Positions 1-10,297 of a stretch of 64,000 bases of DNA are shown piece after piece. Source of the stretch: Moniliophthora roreri (Eukaryota > Basidiomycota > Agaricomycetes > Agaricales > Marasmiaceae). Location: contig LATX02000035.1 of assembly GCA_001466705.2 (NCBI GenBank), positions 558,001 to 622,000 on the forward strand. Direction: 5' to 3'. Position 1 is the stretch's first letter. Each line of letters begins with the position of its first letter. The position numbers were made by a program, and so were the translations under genes. The notes under the pieces are model-generated. The model was not told where the DNA came from and searched no databases. It saw only the letters and a list, made by a program, of their open reading frames with translations.

Positions 1-542
1 GCATTGCTTCAGCATATCCGCCTGAACGAAAGAGGCTGGATGTGGGAAGTGAGCTTGTTGAAGGACAAGGCGAGCAAAGTCTACGCTGCAACCGGGAAAT
101 AAGAAATAAGTTGGATAATAAACTCATCCAATATACCTTGCATGCCACAGCACACTCCCAGTGTCACCCTTGCGACTCATCAAAGCAGTCTTGTCCTGGG
201 CGATCTGCACTTCGACCTCTACTGGACCAGATTTTCTGCGTTTCTTTTGCCTCTTGCGACCCTTCGTTCCCAGGTGGTCTTGGGGCAGAGTCGGAGGCTC
301 AAGTTCAAACTTGACAGTGAGGATATCCTTGTGAGAATCGATATGACCTAGCCCTCGAAATCCGCTGCCTTGACAGTCCTCTTGGGTATGCGATTGAAGC
401 TCCGTGTACAAGAGAAAGACCTGCAGCAAGTAAAAAACACAGTAAGCCAACGGAAATTCGCTCGTTTCACCTCTTCATCCGCATCGAGAACTCGTTCGGA
501 ACCTTGGGGTAGCTGAAAAGGACCGAAATGAGGTTCGCCCAT
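1..542 (-). CDS. Class I SAM-dependent methyltransferase, METTL21/EFM-like (5' part only)
   Basis: N-terminal part of a seven-beta-strand methyltransferase that runs off the left edge. Visible exons are 542-471, 420-137 and 85-1, joined by GT-AG introns of 50 and 51 nt. The spliced protein opens MGEPHFGPFQLPQGS, passes a Lys/Arg-rich stretch (KGRKRQKKRRK) and reaches QDKTALMSRKGDTGSVLWHA followed by SVDFARLVLQQ. This block precedes the SAM-binding motif I in fungal nicotinamide N-methyltransferase/lysine methyltransferase-like proteins; motif I itself lies outside the window. Family knowledge suggests a protein methyltransferase, possibly acting on a translation factor, but the substrate cannot be read from this part. 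An in-frame ATG at 575 would add 11 residues; 542 is preferred because the longer leader looks unconserved. It is divergent from the rhomboid gene, about 110 bp away. Confidence 0.72.
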
Positions 543-652
543 CCGACTCCGAGGAGACGCGTATGTGCTCGGCAAAGCCGTGTAGTGTAAACCTTAACCC
601 TCATGGCTTGCAAGATTTCCTTTCCGTCCACCTTCTCCGGTTCTTCAGCTTC

Positions 653-2209
653 ATGTTGCGGCTACAATGTCTACTTTCTCGAGGACTTGTTCAACGCCAT
701 TTAACCTCGCATCAAGCTAGGCGACCTTTCTCTATTGGGCGGCATCTTAGATTTCCTAGACGAGTTGACGCGGCTTCGACGCCTGCACTTTCCGCGGTAG
801 AGAATGGTCCTTCGTTTGCTTCGAAAGTCGGGAAACCGTCAATACAGAATCAAGTTCTTGTAAGTTTCAAGTCTTTCTACTTCTTACTTTATTGGAGTTG
901 CTCAGAAAGACCCTCTTTAGTTCTTCGTCCTTGGCTCATCTGCCGCATTTCTATATGCCGCGTTCAACACAAACCTCGAAACCAATCTTTTGGTGAAAAA
1001 AATCAAGGAACAGTCGAGCTTGTTCACTTTATCAGGAATCTCAAATCGAGATTTAGTCAAGGTCCAACAGATGGAACTAGTCAAAGTGTGTCATCGTCCT
1101 CTACTCCGTCACACAGTACTAATGCAATTCGGAAAGGAACTTAGAATGGGTTATGCTGAACTGAATAGAAAGGCTGCCACACTACCCCCCATTATTCGTG
1201 AAAGAGTCACTACGCTGTATCTTGCCATTTTTCAACCATACGCGGACGCATCCCAGGGCAGACGGTTATGCTGGAAGATATGCCTGCTCAATTTTGGGGT
1301 GTGGCTCATGTGGAAGATGAAACCATCGGTTATGATACGCAACTTTACGCACAACCCGCTGTCCGGTTTGAGCTTCACGCTGTTAACGAGTGTGTTCAGG
1401 TGTGTTGTACAGTCCAGAGAAATGTTTTCGCGGCTCATGATTCTATAGTCACCAGTCGTTTATGCATCTGGCGTTCAACTGCTTAGCACTGGAGGGCTTC
1501 GGTTGGTACATATTGTCCACCTAAAGGGTTCCATACTCATTTGTCGTTATCTTCAGGTGCCGCAGCGTCCACCTATCTTAACAAATCCATATCACAAGAG
1601 GCACCGGACAAGCTTGAATCGACATCAAATTACCACTTCATGGCATTCTATCTCTCCGGTGAGCATCAATTACTAGTCTAGACGTTGTTCACTTGCTTAC
1701 GTTCAACCTCAGCCGGGTTGTTTGCCTCACTAGTATCACACGTGGTGTCCGTGAAGCTCAAGTATCCACGAATAATTGCTCAGCTCTCATCCCCTTCCAA
1801 CACGACCAAAGTCACTGACACATGGGCATCTGCTGTCGCTGCGTCGGCAGCAAATACACCTCGGTCCCTCTTCTCCACTAAAGTGCCTTCAGCTACCGCG
1901 GCGGCAGCTGTGTCTGCGTCAGAAAGGATCGTACCCTCCCTAGGAGCCTCGGGTGCCATCTATGCATGCGTTACAATGACTGCACTCGCCTTCCCGCAAG
2001 CTCAGATATCGCTGATAATACCACCTTGGTACCCTATTGATATCCAGACTGGTGTGGCAGGGCTGGTTGCGTTGGATATCATTGGTATCGCAAGAGGGTG
2101 GAGAATGTTCGATCATTGGGCTCATTTAGGTGGTGCAGCATTTGGCGCAGCATACTATGCGTACGGACCAAAGTTATGGGTCAACTTACGGAGTGAGACG
2201 AAGGCATAG
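653..2209 (+). CDS. PCP1: Mitochondrial rhomboid protease (Pcp1/PARL type)
   Basis: Intramembrane serine protease, 428 residues from exons 653-859, 921-1085, 1137-1399, 1449-1501, 1557-1658 and 1713-2209. The N-terminus is basic and Ser/Arg-rich without acidic residues, as in a mitochondrial presequence. A hydrophobic helix (FFVLGSSAAFLYAAF) follows, as expected for the extra N-terminal helix of PARL-type rhomboids. The core shows FTHNPLSG, the SHQSFMHLAFN helix, the catalytic Ser in GASGAIYA and the catalytic His in DHWAHLGGAAFGAAY. Known relatives sit in the inner mitochondrial membrane and process cytochrome c peroxidase and the dynamin Mgm1/OPA1. Start: the ATG at 653 gives a clean presequence; the in-frame ATG at 563 is in a poorer context and lies near the neighbour's start. 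The first intron uses a 3' site at 920, giving the phase needed for the helix. Confidence 0.88.
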
Positions 2210-2353
2210 TAGGAGTGATGATATTGGACCTTTATTAATACATAGTGTATCCAGTATACGTTGTATAATCTAATGTCTCCTCACTGAACAAATACACCGT
2301 CTTCGTTACCGTTCACGTCTGTTGCGGTGGCACACAGCTTGTGCTTGACCATC

Positions 2354-3726
2354 ATGTTCTTTTACATATCCTTCCTCAGACCACCGCCTTTACAAGCCTT
2401 ACCCTCTTCCCAAATCAAAATAACACCCCAAATCGCAAATGATCTGCGTACTGAACCTTTCGAAGGCTCGCAAGATATCTACTTTTCATGGTCTCCAACC
2501 TCAACGACCAACCAATCTCCGGGACTACGATTACAGATGACGAAACTAACAAAACTAACGACATGGCGTCAGGCTAACGCTTACAAGGAAATAACCATCT
2601 CACCACCTCCTGGTGTGCGTGAAGGACAGCAATGGCGGTTAATCCTCACCTCAGATCCCCAGAATATGACCATTGGCCTTCCTCGAGCAGAAGTGTTGGG
2701 AAAACAACCATTTCCAGTGTTTTCAATGCCCATCTTGTTCACGAAGCAAGTTTCAAAAGGCTCTGGGAAGCAGGAGCAAATCGAACGTGTTTATCGGTTT
2801 TTCGTGCTTCGAGAAGGAGTTGAGACGGAAGTCGGGATGAAAATAACGGAGCAGACATCTTTTGATCTGGACAAGGTGAGGACTCAAAAGTCTAAGTAGT
2901 GGGATTGGACGCTGACGCTCTCTAGATTGTTTCAGAAAATCTGGGATAGTGGAATTGGACTCTCATCATGGTTGGTTGATTCGCGTAGTGCCGAATTGGA
3001 GAGCGAAACAGTGAAAAGTCTCCGAGATATCATGTTCTCTGCTACTCCTCGGAGGATCATCGAATTAGGTGTGTCGTCCTCTTCGCGATGTAGAAGTTAT
3101 TAATGCAGCGCGAATAGGTGCTGGGACAGGCATAGTCTCCCTTGTTCTTGCTGCTCTACGTTCAGGTTTAATATCCGAAGTTGAAGGTGAAGAGGACTCT
3201 ATCCTCACAACTGATCTCCGTGAGTTTAAGTCTCTTCCTTCCCGCTCGTCAATCACATATCGGCAACAATAGCCTCTGCGATGCCGCTCCTTGAACACAA
3301 CATATCGATTAATTCTTATCTGTTCCCATCCTATTCGACACCTGTTGCAAAGGTTCTCGATTGGGACGAAGACTTGCCTGAGTTTACACAAACGGTTCGC
3401 GGGAAACTGGATCTTATCATGTCAGTTCTCCGTTCTCTTCTCCTCTGCTCCCTTTAGACTAATGCATGTGTAGAATGGCTGATGTCACCTACAACACATC
3501 TTCTTTTCCATCTCTCATCAAGACCATATCTAGTCTAACCAAGCTCGCCGCTGTAGACAAGCCACCAATGGTTTTACTAGGATACAAAGAACGAGATATC
3601 GCAGAACGTTCGTTATGGGATATGTCTCGTGAGATCGCCATTCAGTTTGAGCAGGTTGGGAAAGTAGATGGGGCAGGTGGTCCACCGATAGAAATTTGGG
3701 TAGGAAAGTTTACCGTCAATGGGTAG
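2354..3726 (+). CDS. METTL21-like lysine methyltransferase
   Basis: Seven-beta-strand SAM-dependent methyltransferase, 385 residues from exons 2354-2875, 2936-3068, 3118-3219, 3273-3420 and 3474-3726. It starts MFFYISFLRPPPLQ. A long N-terminal region precedes the catalytic domain. Key blocks are KIWDSGIGLSSWL before motif I, motif I ELGAGTGIVSLVLAAL split by an intron in its first Gly, a post-I DLPSAMPLLEHNI segment, and ADVTYNTSSFPSL, the D-x-x-Y-N-like motif of METTL21 enzymes. The family methylates lysines on chaperones and translation factors (known for METTL21 and yeast Efm enzymes); this one's target is unknown. It lies 144 bp downstream of the rhomboid gene on the same strand and is the second methyltransferase of this class within 4 kb. 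A nine-residue longer start at 2327 uses a non-ATG codon and is not preferred. Confidence 0.85.
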
Positions 3727-4532
3727 CATCTGTAAATGTAGAACGAAGCGACGCCCAAATTGGACTCGAGTTCTTCCGATGTCATCAGCAAATAAGTACT
3801 CTAACCTCAGACAGAAATTATGGGGGCTAGCCAAACGGCGCTACTGCTACTGAAGGACACCAAAGTAATTAGATCCATAACCGTATTATCACACCCGGTA
3901 CGCCATAGAGTTAATGGAGGTCACAAATACGACATCATGCTCGGGCTCAACCTCCCCATCGAGTTCAGCACCCAGCGGACGTTGGACACTCGTCATGTTT
4001 TACCCAGTCTGCCCAATGATCAGAACCAGCCTGTTCTGTTCAACTTCCTTTTGAATGAACAGGTTGACGCCTCGGACGTCGCCATAGACGAATCCTTGGC
4101 TATGCAGAGATTCCACAATCGCAAGGACACCCTTCCGTATGCTATCACCGAGAGAAGTTCAGGGTAGACTTACCATCTGTCTTGCTATGAAGAGTAACAA
4201 ACTTTACTGAAACATCTTCTGTCACGACCATAACCAATCACAAAGACGCTCAACAGCATAGGGCTTGGGTGCAAACTCAGCTGCTGCAGCAACTTGATAG
4301 GCACCTTTGCAGTACCGACGACTGAACTTGGCGCACAGACACATGTCAAGGTACGAGCAAGACCACTTGTCCTCGATCACTAGAACAGATCGAATGTATG
4401 TATCGTCTTTCCGCACTTCGCGGCATTCGAACGGTATGGGTAGGAACTGTTTCCATTAAAAGCGTTTGCAGAAGTGTTTCCATTAGAAGCATTTGCAGAA
4501 GTAAAATGAAGCAATACAGCAAATCAATATTA
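3727..4532. other. Convergent intergenic region with an unassigned ORF
   Basis: Lies between the 3' ends of the methyltransferase (+) and the coiled-coil gene (-). It contains a 115-codon + strand ORF (3820-4167, opening MGASQTALLLL) that I do not recognise and that has no matching splice partners. The remaining 360 bp show a short imperfect duplication of a GTTTCCATTA-containing unit around 4447-4490. I see no RNA gene. Confidence 0.4.
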
Positions 4533-6164
4533 TTATTCATCAGAATCGTCGTCCGAGTCGTCTAATGGTATGAATCTCCTTCCTTCTCTCTGTACAATGA
4601 AAACAAGGGACGTTAACGCGAATCTGCGAAACAGAAAGCCGAATCATGCTTACAAATGGTGAACGCCTCTGTCGTAGTGGTGCAGCAGTGAAGGGTGGTC
4701 GACCAACTCCAACAGACATGGGAACGCGCAAATTGGTGGGATTACGAGTGAGATTATTCAGTGTCGGTGTAGCTGAACGAAGGGTCGGGTAGTGGATCTG
4801 CGGACGAGCAACGATGGCTTGCAGGCGCGGTGAATGCGGAGTTGGAGAATTGGACGCTGTACTTTTAATGCTAGCACTCATCTGAGATGTAGGCGGTCGG
4901 GCACCAGTGGTGACAGTCATGGAAGGGATCTGAAGATATTGAGGTGTAGCAGAGAAGGGAGGGGTCTTATCAGCGGACTGTGCAGGAGTCGCGGGCAAGG
5001 CTGGTACGAGAAACATAGGTTGAGCCTGTCTAGAGCCTGAACTCGGTGGAACGAGTGAAGTGGCTTCGGGGGTGATACGTTTTTCATTTGGTGGTACAGG
5101 CTGAGCTTGGTTCGAATGGTTTACGGGAAGGTCAGAGAGAGGCTGGCGAGGTGTGCCACTAAGTGATGGTCGCCGCCCAATCAAGGATGTTAATACGGAT
5201 GACTTTGTGACTGCAGGGGTAGAGTTTGCATTCGGTGCTTGAGGCGGTGGCACATCGAGAAGGTTCTCGTCAATCCGGCGGCGCTTCTTTCCAACGGATG
5301 ATGATATGGGGAGAGTCGCTTGTATATTGTGAGAAGAGATCGTAGTTTTGGGTGTCGTAGGAGTTTGTTTCGGGGAAGATGAATTTGCTATGCGGGATGA
5401 ATCAAATGCCTTGCTTGTCATATCATGAATGGTTGCACGAATAGACTCGATCTGCATAGGAAGCGCCTGTATGAGAGGTAGTAAGGGGGAGACAGTAGCA
5501 ACGATTGTGGTCTGCTGATCCTTCAGACCCTGAAGAAGTTGATTCTGGGTTTGTAGCGTTTGCGAATGGGTGGTTTGGAACTACAATAGATCCTGTTAGT
5601 AGCCTGGATCTTTACTGTATGAAGACGTACCATCTGAATAGCATCCAGGCGTTTATCCAAATGCTCTAGACGCAGCTCAATGTTCTTCTGGAAATCTTCG
5701 AGTTTCTCAGCTTGAGCAGGTGTACCAAGAGGTCTCTTGATTTCCGATTGGCATCTGTTGACTAGAGCATTGATGGAAGATAAAGTCAGCGCATATGTGC
5801 CTTTTCGAGGAACAGTATTCACACCTAAATCCACCATCTCCCCGACAAGCGTCTCGTGTTCCTCCTGGAACAACGTCTTTACGGTCAAAATCTCCCGCTT
5901 CGTATTCTCAACACTCTGGGTCATTTTCTCGACTCTTTCGGAGAACTTCTGGAGGTTAGCTTGAGTATCATGGAGGAGAATTCGTGTAGAAGTCGCGTTC
6001 TTGTCGGCAGGAGCGAGAGGAGGTAAGGGTAATGTGGTGGGGGCTGAGCCAGTGGTATCTTTGCGTAGTAGATGTGCCCACATAACAGACTGCAGTTTCA
6101 TTTGAGTATCTGAATGTTTTGAAGATGTAGCTGGTTTGATGATGCTCGAGGGAGTGGATGACAT
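4533..6164 (-). CDS. Coiled-coil protein of unknown function with acidic C-terminal tail
   Basis: Predicted 505-residue protein from exons 6164-5631, 5580-4654 and 4589-4533. I do not recognise the family. Residues 1-60 are polar and disordered. Roughly 65-240 are strongly heptad-like (for example LQKFSERVEKMTQSVENT and LEDFQKNIELRLEHLDKRL), consistent with a long coiled coil. Residues 250-480 are Ser/Thr/Pro/Gln-rich with a basic KKRRR cluster that could act as a nuclear signal. The last exon is read by splicing from SPF to REGRRFIPLDDSDDDSDE, a basic-then-acidic tail; reading through instead gives a less credible end. The layout (coiled coil, disordered middle, short conserved tail) suits a chromosomal or cytoskeletal scaffold, but that is inference only. 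It shares orientation with the DSC1 gene, whose stop codon is 139 bp upstream of this start. Confidence 0.72.
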
Positions 6165-6303
6165 GGTGGTTGCGGATCAAGATCCAGTGAGTCGCCACGC
6201 ACTGCGAGACGGTTTCCCAATATCTGTGATCGATGCAATATTGGATGACTACCGATTATGATACAATGTAATGTACAGTAAATGGGTTCCGTATGCTGAT
6301 AAA

Positions 6304-9300
6304 TTACAGGGGAGGTAAAGGTCTTCGACATTGTGGGCAAATATTCTGCACATATCGAGTCAATACCTGAGTTCGTAATACATACACAATAATTATTTAC
6401 CTTGATAGCCAGCCACTGTTGGGAGACAGAAGTAGTCAGTAACAGCCTGTTCATTGGTGAGTGGTACGTACGCGTTCAAGACACTCTGTATGCTGTTTTA
6501 CCTCAGTATCACGCTGAATGTGAATATTGAAAGGTCAAACTTACGAATAGATGATGACACGGCGCAAGACTGTAATATTTCCGGTTGACGGCCTGTCCAA
6601 CACCCTTTTGTACGACGTCAAGGATACCGCCACTACTCATAACATTCACCGATGTTCCAGTAGCCCTGGCGTCCCAGTCACCACTTTTTCGTTTTCGAGA
6701 GGAAGGATCCACTTGAATCGCTTCCATGCAGATAGAGCAATCACCAAGCGTTTGTTCGGGTGCTTCTGGGTCGGGCAATGGCATCGGTGGATGATAGTCA
6801 TAGGTTTTGACGGCGGCAAACTAACAGGATAACTACTTTTTAGCTGCACAAGAACGGATACTTCCCAACCACTCACCCTCTTTGGAAGGAAGAACGACGG
6901 CCCGAATAACTCTTGCAAAAGCAGCATTGCAGCTTGAAGGCATACAAAAGCTGCCAGTGGACGTGCCCAGGCTGTAGAGATAAGGTATTGGAGCGTGGAT
7001 TGACCGAAGCAGACAAAGTACTCACGACGTGGTCTGATTTCCAAGACATTCTTGGGACACGTCAAGAAGTCTGATGCATAAAAATGAGCGTCCGAGCGAC
7101 AACCAATGGGTTGAGACGACACACATAATAAGAGATATAACCGAGCGGCTGTTGTACCTAGAATGTACTCCTTCGCAAGACCGCTATTCCTGCCTCTTCT
7201 TATCGATCGAATGATTTGGGGGAGCCATATCATAGAATATGTCACGCCAACAAAGAGGAAGGTGAGAGTTGGTGATAATATTATCCGCACGATGGACGTC
7301 AAGAAGACGAAGAGAATGACCCCTGGAAAGCATCTTGAGTCATAAACAAGGGCAAGAGAACTAAGAATCTACTGACACAACCTGGCTTGAGGATCTGACC
7401 TGATCTGCTGCCACATAAATGCGCCGAAGGTCGCCGGTTCTGAGTTTGGCTGAGCAGGTGGCGCTGGTACCGCTGCTGGTCTACCAACGTCGGGCTGTGC
7501 AACCGACTGGCCTGTTGCGGGTGTTGATGTTGGCGAGGGCGTTGTATTTGAGGTGGTGGCTGTGGGGGCAGCTATTGGTGGCCGCGGGGGTGTGATGACC
7601 GCGTCCTCTGGTAGCTGAATTTGATGTATGAGCATCGCAAATTGCTGGGATCGAGTTTATCAGTAAGAGATAAAGATACGTTATCGAGTTCTCGCTCACA
7701 GCTTCATAAATGAATGTTATGCAAGCAATGAAAGCAGGAGCAATCAGCGAGAGAGACGGCCGTCCTTCAGCCAAGATAGCAAAAGTAATGTGGCCAGCAA
7801 ACGAGACGGCATCGACAGTGGCTTGTGTAAGAAACGACCATCGCGAGACACGAGAGATGCCAGGTGGCGTAGAACTACGCGCCATTTGACGGGTTAGGTA
7901 GATCACGATAACCAGGTAGGCTATCGTTGCGGTGCCGGCGTCTGCAGTGCAGTATGAGAATCTACCATAATGTAAGACGTGGCGCACTTACAGCTCGTTA
8001 TTTTGCGGAAGAATGCCTTCAATCTACAGTCTCTTTAGTGAAATAGACCAAAACTTGTTGAAATAAGTCGCACCTTATGCCTTCAACGTTCGTGATCTCG
8101 TACAGAATTCCGCATTCCTTGCTGACGAGAACACCTCTCATGGACAGCTTGGGGGGCTTGATAGTTCGAATACCGGTCGGCATCTGCAATTCTGATTCAT
8201 ACTCTTGCAAGAGGTACCTTGGGACATGAACAGCATCAAGCTGAGCGTAGAATTGGAATGGACATGACGTTCGAGGTGCATCAACTGTGCATTTGATGAA
8301 CATGTGGGCCGGTAGATTGATTATACAGCAGCTCACCCATGGTGTTATCCTGTTCGATTATCCCAGCATCAATCAGGTATTTGAGTTTGTCGATTCTTGC
8401 AGATAGCTCAGGTCCGATGAGACGAGCAGTTTCGTTCTGGAAGTGTTCGGGAACGATGGAGGGGAGGTTACGAATATCAATGGAGCGACTATGAAGAACA
8501 TCAGCAGTAGAAGCACTTAGATGGAGATTGAACTCACACTCCCTGAGGTTCAACGAATGCGAAAATAGTGCCATTATCGATGAAATGAACACCCTCCAGC
8601 TCGAACTTGAGCTCTTCCGAGGTGGTGTTATCGGCGAATTCGAGTCTACCCTGTTCACTTGGGTCAAACTTCACTACATGACTAGAAAAGAGATGCTTAC
8701 ATGCACGAGGGAGATCTGATTGGTCGTATTCGTTTCTACTGGTGCCTTTTCAACTATACTGAACGCCACCGTTTCTGGTATCGTCCAGTTCCATGTGCCC
8801 AATTTCTCGGCAACCTCTGTCATATTCCGGGTGTCGTTTGCCATGTACACTTGAGCCAGAGGTGCCCATGAAACCGACTCTGAAGACTGGTTCCAGGTCT
8901 CGGGTGAGATGTTGTAATATTTGGCATCTCCGTGGATGAATCCAGTGATATTAGAGTAAAATGATGTTCGTAAGGGGTCGTAGCTTCCGTTGTGAGGCAA
9001 AAGAGTATGTATTAATGGCCATTGAGTGATGTCTCTCGTCTTGATGACGCTGTAGTCGGTCAAGAACGTAGATTAGGAATATTATGGTCGCTCACCAGGC
9101 TGAAATTTGAAGAAGTCCCGTTCATCCATGCGGTATAATTTGAATACTGGTCCATGAGTCTATGCAGAGCTTCCTGGTATTGGTGTCGAGCAAGAAATTC
9201 TTCGCTATTGTGACTCGTGAGCAGGAAAAGCATTACAAGGGCGATGAGCAGGGAAGGTATTGAGCTTCTGCGCTGGTCAGCATCATCATTGGACCCTGCC

Positions 9301-9323
9301 TGCCCATTCCTACTGGCATCCAT
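6304..9323 (-). CDS. DSC1: Dsc1/Tul1-type transmembrane RING E3 ubiquitin ligase
   Basis: RING E3 subunit of the Golgi/endosome Dsc complex, which ubiquitinates membrane proteins and in several fungi acts in SREBP activation. It starts MDASRNGQAGSNDD; a signal-anchor helix (PSLLIALVMLFLLTS) follows. The lumenal part has several N-x-S/T sites and the conserved block FIDNGTIFAFVEPQG. A polytopic region follows (GTATIAYLVIVIYLTRQM, FLTQATVDAVSFAGHITFAIL, LIAPAFIACITFIYEA), with a Pro/Thr-rich loop near 7450-7620. The C-terminus is a RING-H2 finger: CSICMEAI, then LAPCHHLFHTECLERWLAIK and NICPQCRRPLPPL, giving Cys3-His2-Cys3. The finger's second half is built from three tiny exons (6492-6472, 6415-6401 and 6345-6304). 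About a dozen introns are needed; I checked most junctions by phase, for example QG-V-RSID and NTM-V-DAP, but the junction near 9095-9040 is less certain. Confidence 0.85.
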
Positions 9324-9462
9324 GGTGGAAGAGATAGAGGAGAGTCTTGACTGTTCAACACAGCGTCGCACGAGCTCGACGCCGTAGACGATGCGTTCTC
9401 GGCTGATGTGTGACGCCGTGACAGCGCGCTTCTCAGCCCCCACATCACGGCATTCAGACGTT
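9324..9462. promoter_or_regulatory. Short bidirectional promoter between DSC1 and NNF1
   Basis: Only about 140 bp separate the two divergent start codons, so the promoters must overlap. No clear TATA box is visible. Two in-frame ATGs (9391 and 9406) could extend Nnf1 into this space, which would shorten it to about 67 bp. Confidence 0.4.
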
Positions 9463-10297
9463 ATGTTCAATCAGAAGAACGGCAGTCGACGCTGGCAGCA
9501 TTTTCATTCAGCTTTGCAGCTTGCTGTACAGAGAGCTTCACATAAATGGACGTGAGTTTCCATACCTACTCATCAGGGAATATCTGTTTACCTGCTGGAC
9601 TAGTTATGAAGATTTCAAGGAGTGTTTCCCGCTCTACGTGGAAGAGGACAAGAATGGATCAACTACATTCAACTCGATTGGAGAGTACATTGAGTCGGAA
9701 TGCCTCGTGTGTGCCTTTTCTCACCATTCCAATACCGTTCCGACGCGTCTTGCCCTCCCTTGTGAATATAGCGTGATTTAGAAAAGCTTTTCGAAGACTA
9801 TAACGTTCAGGAGAACATCGACACCCTCCATCGGATTGTAAACGAAGCCAAAGATCGTAAAGCGAACGGGGAAGCCAGAAATGATGTTTGGAGAGAAGGC
9901 CTGGAACCTCGAGTCGCAACGTGTGCAAGGACGGTTCCGCTCTTGGAAGCTGAGGCTGCTAGATTGAGGCAGACTCTGGCTACGGTGAGTATCAAACAAG
10001 ACTCGACGCTGAACGGCACTATTGATCGTTCCATCGACCCACAGATGCAAGCCCGAACATCACGCGTCCAAGCTGAGCTCGAAGAAACTGTGAAGGCTAC
10101 CGAAGATGCGGATGCCCGTACAAATGAACTTCTGGATCAACTAGATATTGTAGGTCCGTCAATCATTAAGAAGATACGCATCTCAGACATCCTTCGCTTT
10201 TTAGGTGCTGGAGAGTTGGAAAAATATCCCAACCGACAAGATCGAAGCATGGACTGTGCAGACTTTGGAAGCCTCTCAACCAAATCAACCCGGATAA
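9463..10297 (+). CDS. NNF1: Kinetochore MIND/Mis12 complex subunit Nnf1 (PMF1)
   Basis: Predicted 200-residue subunit of the outer-kinetochore MIND complex, which links centromeric chromatin to Ndc80. Exons 9463-9551, 9604-9706, 9772-9984, 10045-10149 and 10205-10297 join in phase. Evidence is the N-terminal helix RWQHFHSALQLAVQRASHKW followed by TYEDFKECFPLYVEE, then RDLEKLFEDYNVQENIDTL, NDVWREGLEPRV and the heptad-rich EAEAARLRQTLATMQ segment. It ends LESWKNIPTDKIEAW. This order (short helix, FP motif, LF-x-x-YNV, long coiled coil) matches fungal Nnf1 proteins. The 3' splice sites at 9771 and 10204 were chosen because they alone keep the motifs in frame. Start codon uncertain: ATGs at 9391 and 9406 are also in frame. 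Confidence 0.8.

Noticed and set aside
3820..4167. 115-codon + strand ORF after the METTL21-like gene
   Set aside because: Tested as an extra exon of the methyltransferase, but that gene already ends with a proper stop after its last conserved block. Left as unassigned.
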